Positions 1 to 7,956 of a DNA stretch of 64,000 bases are shown in pieces. The notes under the pieces are model-generated. The model did not search any database. It was not told where the DNA came from and saw only the letters and a program-made list of their open reading frames with translations. Numbering within the stretch: position 1 is the stretch's first letter; every line of letters starts with the position of its first letter. Made by a program: the position numbers and the translations under genes. Origin of the DNA: Saccharolobus shibatae B12 (lineage in GTDB: Archaea > Thermoproteota > Thermoprotei_A > Sulfolobales > Sulfolobaceae); contig NZ_CP077717.1 of assembly GCF_019175345.1 (NCBI RefSeq), positions 1,774,001 through 1,838,000 on the forward strand. The letters are read 5' to 3'.

Positions 1-1
1 A

Positions 2-574
2 CTAAGATGCCATATAATATATTACGGAGGAAAGTATTATCTATTCGGTGTAGTAGAGTACATTCCCATTCTAAATGAAAATGGTTTTCTCACACCTGCG
101 TTTATAGATAAGGCTATGGAAAGGATAGATAATATGAGACTCAAGGAAATTGAGAGTGCAAATGTAACGGAAAGGACAACATTGAAGCAGTGCTTGGCTA
201 AATATCCTGCAACATGGATAAATGAGATTTGTGATGCATTAAATATTAAAGGTAGAGTAAAGAAAGAAAAGATAGACAAAATAGCCGAGGTATACCTTAA
301 AGAAACAGAAAAAGTATTGGAAAAATTACCTGACGAAGCTCTAGAAATATTAAGAGTAGTTCTGAATAAAGGTGGTGTTATAAAATATGGTGAACTTTCG
401 AGGAAATTCATGGATGATACCACTTATTTTTATCACAATAATAAGACTCCTTTAGGCATTTTAAGATTTTATTGCATTGTATTTGTAGGAAAAATGAACA
501 TAAAAGGTAAAAATTACAGAGTTGCCATAATTCCTTCTGATCTGAGAGAAAAATTAAAAGAGTACATTAAATAG
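2..574 (+). CDS. C-terminal part of an unknown protein, cut by the left window edge
   Basis: The frame is open from base 2 to a TAA at 572-574, so the gene begins before the window; the first in-window ATG at 116 lies in mid-protein. The part upstream of that ATG reads as protein (YYGGKYYLFGVVEY at about residues 7-20 of the fragment), a beta-rich stretch. The rest is Lys/Glu-rich and mostly helical, with no cysteine cluster, P-loop or membrane segment. I do not recognise the family. It precedes small repeats and the PaREP1 genes, so it belongs to an accessory region. Confidence 0.7.
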   Translation, partial: LRCHIIYYGGKYYLFGVVEYIPILNENGFLTPAFIDKAMERIDNMRLKEIESANVTERTTLKQCLAKYPATWINEICDALNIKGRVKKEKIDKIAEVYLKETEKVLEKLPDEALEILRVVLNKGGVIKYGELSRKFMDDTTYFYHNNKTPLGILRFYCIVFVGKMNIKGKNYRVAIIPSDLREKLKEYIK

Positions 575-657
575 TTAATTGGTTAATTCTATTAATTTCA
601 TGTTAATAATACGCAGATTCGCTTTGCGCATCGCTTCAACTTCTTCCATCAAAATAC

Positions 658-740
658 GCTAAACTTACTTTAGATCAACCTCTGATTTTGATTTTAAGCA
701 AAATTAATTAGCTTAACATCTAAGAAAATTAAAGAATTTA
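658..740 (+). repeat. Dispersed repeat R1, copy 1
   Basis: This stretch aligns over about 83 bases with 39091-39173, sharing gctaaacttactt at the start and gcttaacatctaagaaaatt near the end, with small differences between. Both copies contain a short open frame reading SLTSKKI, so the repeat is probably the decayed remnant of a gene or IS. A MITE lies near each copy: at 819 here, and just before the copy at 39091. Confidence 0.5.
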
Positions 741-818
741 ACACAACAGCCTACTCTTAAACAATTTATACAATAACCAATTTAAATGATTATTTATAGA
801 ATTTGGGAGTGTAGTCAT

Positions 819-939
819 AGTGTTGCCATTAGTATATGAATTTATTAAACAAGGGAAATCTCTACAAATAGTAGGTGCAAAACAATGTTTTGTATGCCTT
901 ATTCTAATATAGAAATATAAATAGCTCAATGATGACGCT
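819..939 (+). mobile_element. MITE with imperfect 12-bp terminal inverted repeats, copy 1 of 3
   Basis: The ends agtgttgccatt and aatgatgacgct are imperfect inverted repeats. The interior (aaatctctacaaatagtagg, then gtgcaaaacaatgttttgta) is shared with copies at 27904-28024 and, inverted, 38946-39072. There is no room for a transposase. Size and number resemble the SM3-type MITEs of Sulfolobus, as I recall that family; I found no target duplication. The copy is more diverged than the one at 38946, whose ends are perfect. Confidence 0.65.
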
Positions 940-1034
940 AAGAGGGCGATTCACGGATCCATTGCAATTTCAATTTATTTCTCTAAAAACAGATAAGAAT
1001 AATTGATTCTACATTTTCGGTAACACTAATAAGA

Positions 1035-1159
1035 GACGAGCGTGAGGTAATATCATGGAGTCCATACCAATTGACGAGAAAGCACTCTACAACCTCACTC
1101 AGCGAAGTGAGATCATAGAAAAGCTTACACGTCTCAACGGGGGGAACCTCACGCTCGTC
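1035..1159. repeat. Perfect 14-bp inverted repeat flanking a 97-bp loop
   Basis: gacgagcgtgaggt (1035-1048) is the exact reverse complement of acctcacgctcgtc (1146-1159). Inside the loop, ctcact (1094-1099) and agtgag (1106-1111) form a smaller hairpin. The whole could fold as one long stem-loop RNA or be the remains of a non-autonomous element. A short ATG frame (1055-1177, 40 codons plus stop) lies inside and has no recognisable product. Confidence 0.45.
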
Positions 1160-1427
1160 CTCCAATATACTATCTGAAAACGCCTTATTAAACAAATCGG
1201 TCAAGGAAATCGAGAAAATAGCCTTAAAAGAAGCTGATGAGACTAGCCCAAAGCACGTGAGGGGTAAGAAGATAAGTAAGGAAAGATTACGCGAAGTACA
1301 GGTTCCTCAAGAGATTCAAGATCATGTTAAAAGGGAGAGAAGTCATTTACAAGCTATAGTGGATCGACAAGGCTTGTTGTTCGTTTTGTCAGAAAGAGTT
1401 AAAAGTGTGTTTTATAATGTTTATTAA
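1119..1427 (+). pseudogene. Coding-like remnant upstream of the PaREP1 genes
   Basis: A frame without stops runs from after the TAG at 1116-1118 to TAA at 1425-1427. Its second half has a protein-like composition (KEIEKIALKEADE, then KKISKERLREVQVPQEIQ), but no start codon appears before a GTG at 1257. It ends two bases before the ATG of the next gene. I read it as the 3' part of a broken gene whose 5' end was lost or shifted near the inverted repeat at 1035-1159. Function unknown. Confidence 0.35.
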
Positions 1428-1429
1428 CA

Positions 1430-1807
1430 ATGAGTATAAGTACTAGTGCAGAAGTATATTACGAGGAGGCTGAGGAGTTTTTATCTAAGGGTGATCTTGT
1501 TCAAGCTTGCGAGAAGTATTATAAGGCTGCTGAGGAAGCTATAAAGCTCCTCGTTGTAGAAAATAACCTAAAAGAAATAACAAAGGAAGCAGAAGAGTAC
1601 GGGTGGGATTCTAAGACATTAAATGATGCGGTAACTGAACTGTCTTATAAGCTTGGAGATAATATAATAGATATGTGGGCATCAGCAGTAACACTTTTTA
1701 CTGCAAGGAAATTTATGGATAAAGATTTAATAGAGAATTATAAGAAAGACATTAAGACGCTAATTGAGGAGGCCAAGCAAAGATTTAGTATTAAGGTTCT
1801 TAAATGA
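1430..1807 (+). CDS. PaREP1 family protein (HEPN-like helical domain), first copy
   Basis: 125 residues, all-helical. The core AEEFLSKGDLVQACEKYYKA followed by AEEAIKLLV (about residues 13-42) is the signature of the archaeal PaREP1/PaREP8 family, which is grouped with HEPN domains. These are small proteins, often in tandem copies and of unknown role; many HEPN proteins are RNases or nucleotidyltransferase partners, but I see no RX4-6H catalytic motif here. The gene overlaps the next PaREP1 gene by 44 bases. Its first half is almost identical in DNA to that gene's first half. Confidence 0.8.
   Translation: MSISTSAEVYYEEAEEFLSKGDLVQACEKYYKAAEEAIKLLVVENNLKEITKEAEEYGWDSKTLNDAVTELSYKLGDNIIDMWASAVTLFTARKFMDKDLIENYKKDIKTLIEEAKQRFSIKVLK
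1469..1584 (+). repeat. 116-bp near-identical direct repeat (partner 1809-1924)
   Basis: Positions 1469-1584 and 1809-1924 differ at two bases out of 116. The repeat encodes the N-terminal helical core of both PaREP1 proteins. Identity stops abruptly at the 3' end, after which the genes share almost nothing. This points to recent gene conversion or duplication limited to one domain. Confidence 0.85.
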
Positions 1808-2135
1808 AGCTGAGGAGTTTTTATCTAAGGGTGATCTTGTTCAAGCTTGCGAGAAGTATTATAAGGCTGCTGAGGAAGCTATAAAGCTTCTCGTTATAGA
1901 AAATAACCTAAAAGAAATAACAAATGACGTTAAGAACAAAGGAAGATGGGAAAGCGAAAACTTGTTTAAAGCTTCCAAATTATTACGAAGCAATAACCCT
2001 GAAATACCAATTCTATGGAAAAGTGCATGGACTCTTCATGTGGAAGGATTCCATGAGCTTAGTTTAAACGAAAAGGAAGTTAAAAGACTTAAGGAAGATG
2101 TTAGGAAACTGGTTATATTTGCAGTTAATAGTTAA
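1764..2135 (+). CDS. PaREP1 family protein (HEPN-like helical domain), second copy
   Basis: 123 residues from a TTG start inside the end of the first copy; ttgaggaggccaagc also carries a ribosome-binding-like ggagg, so a start slightly downstream is possible. Residues about 15-45 repeat the first copy, while the C-terminal 75 residues differ (for example SKLLRSNNPEIPILWKSAWT versus TELSYKLGDNIIDMWASAVT), although both keep a W-S/A-SA-W-T-like pattern. The two proteins may work as different partners. The overlap suggests a common transcript with the gene at 1430. Confidence 0.75.
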   Translation: MRRPSKDLVLRFLNEAEEFLSKGDLVQACEKYYKAAEEAIKLLVIENNLKEITNDVKNKGRWESENLFKASKLLRSNNPEIPILWKSAWTLHVEGFHELSLNEKEVKRLKEDVRKLVIFAVNS

Positions 2136-2404
2136 GGATTTTATTCTCAATTAAGGGGACCGTTGAAGTTTAATTAGCGTCTCATATAATTTATGGTGAA
2201 TTAGCAATATTGCTATCACTGTTTGAAAGATGAAGTATGAGTTTCTAAATTAAGCTGATATTTATCGAGTGCTAAAGGCTAAATATGATCTTACTTGGTT
2301 ATTAAGTACGTTCTAACGTAGAATGGTCTAGCGTACATTTAACTTAGTCTTATTTAAAATGGAACTAATATGATTAAATTCTGGTTCTTAGATCTAACTA
2401 TAAT

Positions 2405-5400
2405 ATGAGGAAAATTTTAAAGAGCAAGCAAATTGAAAAGATGATTTATAATAGAGATAAGGTACTAATAGGAGGTCTTCCCTTCAGTGGAAAAACCACC
2501 TTAATTAGGGAGGCTTGTCAGGATTACTGCAATGAAAATGGAATACAAGTAATCGAATTACCTAAGAAATTTAATAGTATTAATGAGTTGAATGAATGGA
2601 AGCAGAAGATAAAGGAAGTCCCTAAGGCTATAATAGAGGGAAGAAATTACATAATAGAGCTTATATTAGGTAAGGTATCGATAGCTGATAAACCCTCTCT
2701 CCAATCTCCCTATTTGGATTTTAGAGGAAATGTAGTAAGTATGAGGAGTATAGATGCGATTAAGAGAATATACGAGAATGATATAAGGGATGATAAGGCA
2801 ATATCCAAAATTTTAATGTATTCAACTATCGCCATGCCCAATTACTATACCATAATACCTAAGTTAGTGAATGAGGGAATAGAACTATATAAGCAAGGTA
2901 AACTCGATAAAGTTTTGGAGATTGTATTAGGATTAAAGAGGTTATATTCTTCATTTCCTAAAGCAGATATAAGCGGAGAAGATAGTATAGTATATGCTTT
3001 AGGACTGGTCCTACCTAGGGATATAGATTTTAAAACGGCATGGAATGAGTTAAGTGAGACATGGAAAGAGTTAATATATTATAGGCTAGATTCCGTATTA
3101 AGACTTCTACCCGGTAGCGCAGAAAAGATAATTAGTCAAAGGGATGTAAAGTCGTTAGGAGATAAGGTAAGCGTAGTTGATATAGACCCATTCTTTGTGG
3201 ATCTGGCTGAATGGGGAAAGTCCATTATTCTCAATGACAATAACCTCTGCATTATAGGCCCGATACGCTCTGCGAAATCCACCCTAGCAAATTACATATA
3301 TTCTGTGATTAATTCTAAAGATATTGATATTATAGATTACAATAATTACGATCTGTTAAATTTAAGTAAGAAAATAATGTCAGAAAACAAAAGATACATT
3401 GCCGTTTTAACGGACGATATTTTTTATTCCATTTTTCCAGAATGTAATGTAATAGACTCAAACAATTACGTTAAAGATTTCATCGATTACCTATATTTAA
3501 AGAATAACGCAAAACGCAAAAGAGGTGTGAAAACTGACGTGCCTCTTCACTATTACTACCTTTATAGATTAAAATATAAGATGAATAAAGAACAAATTAA
3601 GAGTGAATATAAATCTGATATGAGTAAATATATTATTAATACTATTTTCGGAAATAATAAAGAATTAATTAACAATTATCTCCCGCTTCTAATTTTAGGT
3701 AAAAACTATTTACCTTTGCCAACAAAGGTCAGTGAAATAGTATTGAACTATTTTAATAGGCAGACCCACGAGACTTTTATAGATTGGTTCTCAGCATTCG
3801 ATTTCAATGACTATGATATGGGCGAGGATCAAGAAATAAGGGCTAAGGAAAATGAAGTATTTCAAAAAGTAAGGAAGGACCTTATAAGAGAGGTTAAGGA
3901 GAATAGGCTTGAAGAAGATTTACTAGAAGTATTTTTCGATAATTTATTGATTTTTAAGTTTCTTCCAGATACAAAGATAGATGATTTCGTAAAAACAGCG
4001 TATGGTGATTACTCTCCAATTGTAAATACTCTACTCTATAATCCCGACATAATAGATGAGTTTAACTGGGATTTAGGTGAAAGATCACGGGAGGTTTGTA
4101 ATTCATTGAAAAGTCTCGAAGATATAGTTAAGGAAGAGGCAATTAATTCAGTAGGTATTACCCATAAATTAGTCGAAATAACCTATGAGTTCCTTAGTTC
4201 TAAAGTGAACAATTACATAAAAATTTACAGGTTAATATCTTCACAGAACGTTGATACAAAGTGTTTAAGCAAGGCATTTGAAATGCTAAAGTGGTACATA
4301 ATATATGGGGACGACTCAGATGTGTTTAACAAATTTGAAAACATGCTATATAATGTTGTATCGAAGGCGAAAGACGATAACCTAATACGTGATTATTTGA
4401 AAATGAGTTTCACAAACATTATGCAGAGTAAAATATATACCAACGAAGAACACATAAATCAGATAGCAGAGGCTTCAAATTATTCTAAATTTGCTAGCCT
4501 ACCTATATTTATATTAAATAAAATAATTAATGGCGAGATAAATGTGGAAGATATAAAGGATCCCATAGAGCTTTATACAGCACTACTTATATTCTTTCTT
4601 ATAGAGAAGAATGCAACAGAAGAGAATGTATTAGAGGATATAATTCATTATCATGATTATCTAGAGGATTTGTATAATAAATTTATTAGATATGCTAAGA
4701 AACTTGATGAAAATATTATGACAATTATATTTGATATAGTATTAGATTTCCCAGCGGAGAGCAGGGATCAAATATTGGATATATTATCTGCAGGTATGGA
4801 AATTATAAATTTCACTTATGCAATGTTAATGTTTTATAATTATAATGGTATGGATGATCAGAAAGATGCGTTAGAGTACATAAATACATTAATTGAGACC
4901 AATTATAATAGTTTGATCAAAAAAGAAGAGTTGAATGAAGATGACGTATTTACATTATTTGAAATATATAAGGCAAAATTGGCTAAAACACTTATTACTT
5001 CGAAGTATGACTATAAATCTGTATTGCAAGATATAGTCGACTTAAGATCAAAGGCTAATGTAATCAGTAAAAAATTAAAAGCTGGAATATCAATAGCGTA
5101 TCTCATATCGAAATTATTGTTAAACAGAGAAGTCGAGAAAACGATACCTAATGTGCCCGAAGCAACTCTCTATATGGCAGCGTTAGCATTAATGGGAAAT
5201 GAGGAGATGAAGAAGGAATTCTATAAGATGGTAGAAGGTATACGAATAAATGGCAAATCGGTTACTGGAGATTTAGATAATATATTACAAAAACTACCAT
5301 CTAATAATTATTTGATACCAACGCTTGAAGTATACTTCTATTTAAAGGGAGATCACGAAAACCTATCAAAAGTAATTGATCATGTAGAGGAGAAAATGCG

Positions 5401-5497
5401 AGGAATACCATTATTCATATTGAATAAGATGTTCAGTGAAATCAATGTTAAAGGAAATAGGAATAGATATATTGCATCATTAATTCTTTTTGTGTGA
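2405..5497 (+). CDS. Giant helical protein with two P-loops, C-terminus removed by a tnpB insertion
   Basis: 1030 residues from ATG 2405. Residues 24-31 (GLPFSGKT) are a good Walker A motif. A second, degenerate one is GPIRSAKS at 285-292 (Ala for the last Gly), followed by a Walker-B-like stretch IAVLTDDIF at about 334-342. The remaining 700 residues are helical and Leu/Asp/Glu/Lys-rich, like an alpha-solenoid, with no membrane segment or nuclease motif that I recognise. This layout resembles STAND/AAA-type sensor ATPases, but I cannot assign a family. The natural frame appears to continue after the tnpB element (6824-6973). The two PaREP1 genes upstream are possible partners. Confidence 0.7.
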   Translation: MRKILKSKQIEKMIYNRDKVLIGGLPFSGKTTLIREACQDYCNENGIQVIELPKKFNSINELNEWKQKIKEVPKAIIEGRNYIIELILGKVSIADKPSLQSPYLDFRGNVVSMRSIDAIKRIYENDIRDDKAISKILMYSTIAMPNYYTIIPKLVNEGIELYKQGKLDKVLEIVLGLKRLYSSFPKADISGEDSIVYALGLVLPRDIDFKTAWNELSETWKELIYYRLDSVLRLLPGSAEKIISQRDVKSLGDKVSVVDIDPFFVDLAEWGKSIILNDNNLCIIGPIRSAKSTLANYIYSVINSKDIDIIDYNNYDLLNLSKKIMSENKRYIAVLTDDIFYSIFPECNVIDSNNYVKDFIDYLYLKNNAKRKRGVKTDVPLHYYYLYRLKYKMNKEQIKSEYKSDMSKYIINTIFGNNKELINNYLPLLILGKNYLPLPTKVSEIVLNYFNRQTHETFIDWFSAFDFNDYDMGEDQEIRAKENEVFQKVRKDLIREVKENRLEEDLLEVFFDNLLIFKFLPDTKIDDFVKTAYGDYSPIVNTLLYNPDIIDEFNWDLGERSREVCNSLKSLEDIVKEEAINSVGITHKLVEITYEFLSSKVNNYIKIYRLISSQNVDTKCLSKAFEMLKWYIIYGDDSDVFNKFENMLYNVVSKAKDDNLIRDYLKMSFTNIMQSKIYTNEEHINQIAEASNYSKFASLPIFILNKIINGEINVEDIKDPIELYTALLIFFLIEKNATEENVLEDIIHYHDYLEDLYNKFIRYAKKLDENIMTIIFDIVLDFPAESRDQILDILSAGMEIINFTYAMLMFYNYNGMDDQKDALEYINTLIETNYNSLIKKEELNEDDVFTLFEIYKAKLAKTLITSKYDYKSVLQDIVDLRSKANVISKKLKAGISIAYLISKLLLNREVEKTIPNVPEATLYMAALALMGNEEMKKEFYKMVEGIRINGKSVTGDLDNILQKLPSNNYLIPTLEVYFYLKGDHENLSKVIDHVEEKMRGIPLFILNKMFSEINVKGNRNRYIASLILFV

Positions 5498-6826
5498 GCT
5501 ACTCCCTCCTGAAGGAGGAAGCTTCCTGCTTCATAACTCCACCTTGCCAGTACTGAAGTACTGGTAGAGGGTGAAGCTCCACAGGCACTAAGGGCAGCTC
5601 CCACCCCGACCTACGCAAGATATTTAGAGAAGCATTATAGTCACGGTCAGCTATCCAACCGCACTTAGGGCAAGTAAAGATACGGTCAGCTAAAGTCAGA
5701 TCTTCCTTCACATATCCACATCTAGCACACGTCCTTGACGTGTTTAACGGATTAACTAACAAAAATTTCTTTCCATACTTCCCTATCTGATATTTGATTA
5801 TATCCCTTAGCTCACCAAACGATACGTCATGCAACCTCATCCTAAGCTTTCTGAGAGACTTACCAACCAGTTGTTTAACATTAATATCCTCCATTACCAC
5901 AACATCGTAATTCATCGATAGGTACTTCCCTATCTTCATGTACAAATCCTTCCTCAAATTAGCAAGATGTTCATATGCCTTAGCTAACTTAACCTTGGCT
6001 TTAAACCAATTCTTGGAAAGGAACTCCTTCCTGGACAATTCCTTGTGCAAATACTTGATCTTACGGAGTGCCTTCTCGTAAAACTTGAAGTTGGGTAAAT
6101 ACTCACCATCTGAAGTTGTTAGAAGCTTCCCTATACCAACATCTATTGCCACTACCTTGCTTGTTTCCGGGACTTGCTGGAACACATAGTCTTCCACTAC
6201 AAATGATATGTATACTCTTTCAGACTTCGTTAGCTTAACTACCACCCTCTTCACCTTGTCCAAGGGAAAGTCCCTATGGACAATGACCTTGAAGATGCCT
6301 AAGTGGGACAAACTTAGCACAAGCAGTTTCTTTTTATTCTTTCTACTTCCAGTCCTTATTTCTCTGGCGGATAGTATTTTCCAACCACTTTGAGGATAGA
6401 CAAGAGAATACCACTTGTGGATTTTCTTTTCCTTAGGAAAACGTGCTAATTCTTGGAAGAACCTCTGTCTTGCTTCATAAAAACGATTTGCTATTTCTTG
6501 TACCACTTGTGAATATAGTTGTTTGTACTCCTCGTCTTGTTTTCTCAAGTCTAGGGCTAATTGTCTTAACTCCGTTTGTGTTAGACCTTTTCCATCTCTT
6601 TGGTAGAAGTAGATGTCTGCCCATCGTAACGTGTTGTATATCTCACATGCTAACTTCAACCGGGCTTTTAACGCCCTCAAGGTTTGCTCGTCTGTAAAGG
6701 CACGAAAACGAAACGTTACGATAGATATTGAAAAAAGTTAACATTTCGCGTTAAAAAACTTAACTACAAAGGGGACTATCCATCTCCACCTTAAAAGGTG
6801 AGGTTTTCCGTCCCCTTTGAACCCCT
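5490..6826 (-). mobile_element. IS200/IS605-type tnpB element without tnpA, inserted in the giant gene
   Basis: About 1.33 kb containing one tnpB. The right end near 5490-5520 has the hairpin cctcctgaaggagg. The left end at 6766-6826 holds a caccttaaaaggtg palindrome framed by aaaggggact and tcccctttga. The left end is a near copy, inverted, of the left end of the element at 7861. Size and protein fit the ISC1316-like elements of Sulfolobus as I remember them. Such elements move only if a TnpA acts in trans. Insertion split the gene at 2405. Confidence 0.75.
5499..6680 (-). CDS. tnpB: TnpB RNA-guided nuclease (IS200/IS605 type), intact RuvC site
   Basis: 393 residues from a TTG start. RuvC residues are present: D180 (VAIDVGIG), E264 (VVMEDINV) and D347 (ADRDYNAS). 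A four-cysteine zinc finger sits between the last two (CARCGY and CPKCGW, about residues 318-338). TnpB proteins use an RNA from the element's right end to cut DNA. The family's N-terminus should include [13 protein letters not shown], which is encoded in frame upstream up to 6728, but only an ATA is found there (6728-6726) and no ATG/GTG/TTG before a stop. So either ATA is used, or the start codon was mutated and the TTG yields a slightly shortened protein. Confidence 0.9.
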   Translation of the reverse strand: MRALKARLKLACEIYNTLRWADIYFYQRDGKGLTQTELRQLALDLRKQDEEYKQLYSQVVQEIANRFYEARQRFFQELARFPKEKKIHKWYSLVYPQSGWKILSAREIRTGSRKNKKKLLVLSLSHLGIFKVIVHRDFPLDKVKRVVVKLTKSERVYISFVVEDYVFQQVPETSKVVAIDVGIGKLLTTSDGEYLPNFKFYEKALRKIKYLHKELSRKEFLSKNWFKAKVKLAKAYEHLANLRKDLYMKIGKYLSMNYDVVVMEDINVKQLVGKSLRKLRMRLHDVSFGELRDIIKYQIGKYGKKFLLVNPLNTSRTCARCGYVKEDLTLADRIFTCPKCGWIADRDYNASLNILRRSGWELPLVPVELHPLPVLQYWQGGVMKQEASSFRRE

Positions 6827-6973
6827 TATTTTTATAAAATTTTTAAACATATCTCTTTCATGTTAATCATAACATTCGTAAGATTGTTATTTCTCTATCT
6901 CGTTATACTGTTTAGTGTTCGTAAGAAAATCCTATCTTTTAAGGATATACTCGAAAATTACCCCATAAAATAA
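6824..6973 (+). pseudogene. Detached C-terminal end of the giant P-loop gene
   Basis: Directly after the left end of the tnpB element a frame of 49 codons is open up to TAA 6971-6973. It reads like a natural protein end (about 6860-6970: MLIITFVRLLFLYL, then SVRKKILSFKDILENYPIK) and has no start of its own. The upstream gene stops within a few codons of the other end of the element. Joining the two gives a product of about 1075-1080 residues. The exact joint is uncertain by a few bases. Confidence 0.6.
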
Positions 6974-7487
6974 CTCTAATAATATAATATCAATTTATGA
7001 AGGAGAATAATGTTTACGGTAATATTGAGCATCAAATAAATTGAAAAAGACTTGATGTGCCATATGTTATACCTCTTTAACATGCCTTGTTGTTAAAAAT
7101 TATCATCGTAAGATAAAATGTAGTTATTGAGTTATAAACTATTATGTGAAGTAATTCTCCCTACAGAGTAACATTATAAAATATAAGTTCTCATAATGTC
7201 TTGCAAAGCAAAAAGGAGGTTTTTAGACCAGTGATTACACTATCGGACGATTCGACAGACTAGTAAGAATCTAATATAGTTTTATAAATACTTTTTGGAA
7301 TGACTACATAAGAACGTATCAAATTTAAAAAATTGTGGTATTTTCCATTTCTTATTAGCTAAATTTTATGACGAATTTTATGCAATTTTTGGGTTAAATG
7401 ATTAATACTAAACTGATAAAATTGTTCATTACATTTATGTTCTGGGTAAGAGTAAAATTTAAATAGTGGGATCTTCAAATTAGAGAT
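6974..7487. other. Gene-free AT-rich interval
   Basis: About 510 bases with no convincing frame on either strand. The last 60 bases serve the membrane protein gene at 7488; gtaaaatttaaatag at about 7451-7466 has a TATA-like atttaaat some 25-30 bases before the start. I see no tRNA-like fold or repeat here. Confidence 0.5.
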
Positions 7488-7853
7488 ATGGGTTCTCCAG
7501 AAAGATTGGAAAAGCTGGTATCCAGACGAAGGGTCTTCCTCTTCTCCTCCATAATACTCCTAGTTTTCGGCTCTGATATAGCTCCAGAAATTCACGATAG
7601 TCCGCTTTTTGCTGTGGACGATATTATAGCAGTAATATTGGGCGTCATAGGTATACTCCTCTACTTCCTCATGAGGAGGAAGGATGAACCAACGCTGTCT
7701 AGGCAGAGTAACATCTATCTAGGTATATTCATTGTAGCGTTTGTTATGAAATTAGGTTGGACCTTCATCGAGTTCTCACACGCGGATGACGTAGCCGATG
7801 ATATACCGGCCATAATAATATTGATAGCTGTGCTGGCTAACAGATTCTTATAA
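7488..7853 (+). CDS. Small integral membrane protein, unknown function
   Basis: 121 residues with four hydrophobic segments at about 16-31, 42-61, 75-95 and 105-120. The segment ends carry charged residues (RRKDEP near 63-69, HADDVADD near 98-105). Acidic residues just outside the membrane segments, such as FAVDDIIAV, could bind cations, but no family is recognised. It stands alone between two tnpB elements, with the second element beginning a few bases after its stop. Confidence 0.7.
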   Translation: MGSPERLEKLVSRRRVFLFSSIILLVFGSDIAPEIHDSPLFAVDDIIAVILGVIGILLYFLMRRKDEPTLSRQSNIYLGIFIVAFVMKLGWTFIEFSHADDVADDIPAIIILIAVLANRFL

Positions 7854-7956
7854 AGATAGGGATTCAAAGGGGACGGAAAAACTCCGCCTTTTAAAGGTGG
7901 AGATGGATAGTCCCCTTTGTAGAAAACTTTTTAACATCTTCACCAACCTTCTCTTA

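Noticed and set aside
983-1204. 73-codon minus-strand frame across the inverted repeat
   Set aside because: It spans the 14-bp inverted repeat region and has no recognisable features; composition looks accidental.
7897-7956. Longer N-terminus for the second tnpB (20 more codons)
   Set aside because: The added codons lie in the element's left end, and the relative at 44472 starts at the codon equal to 7957.
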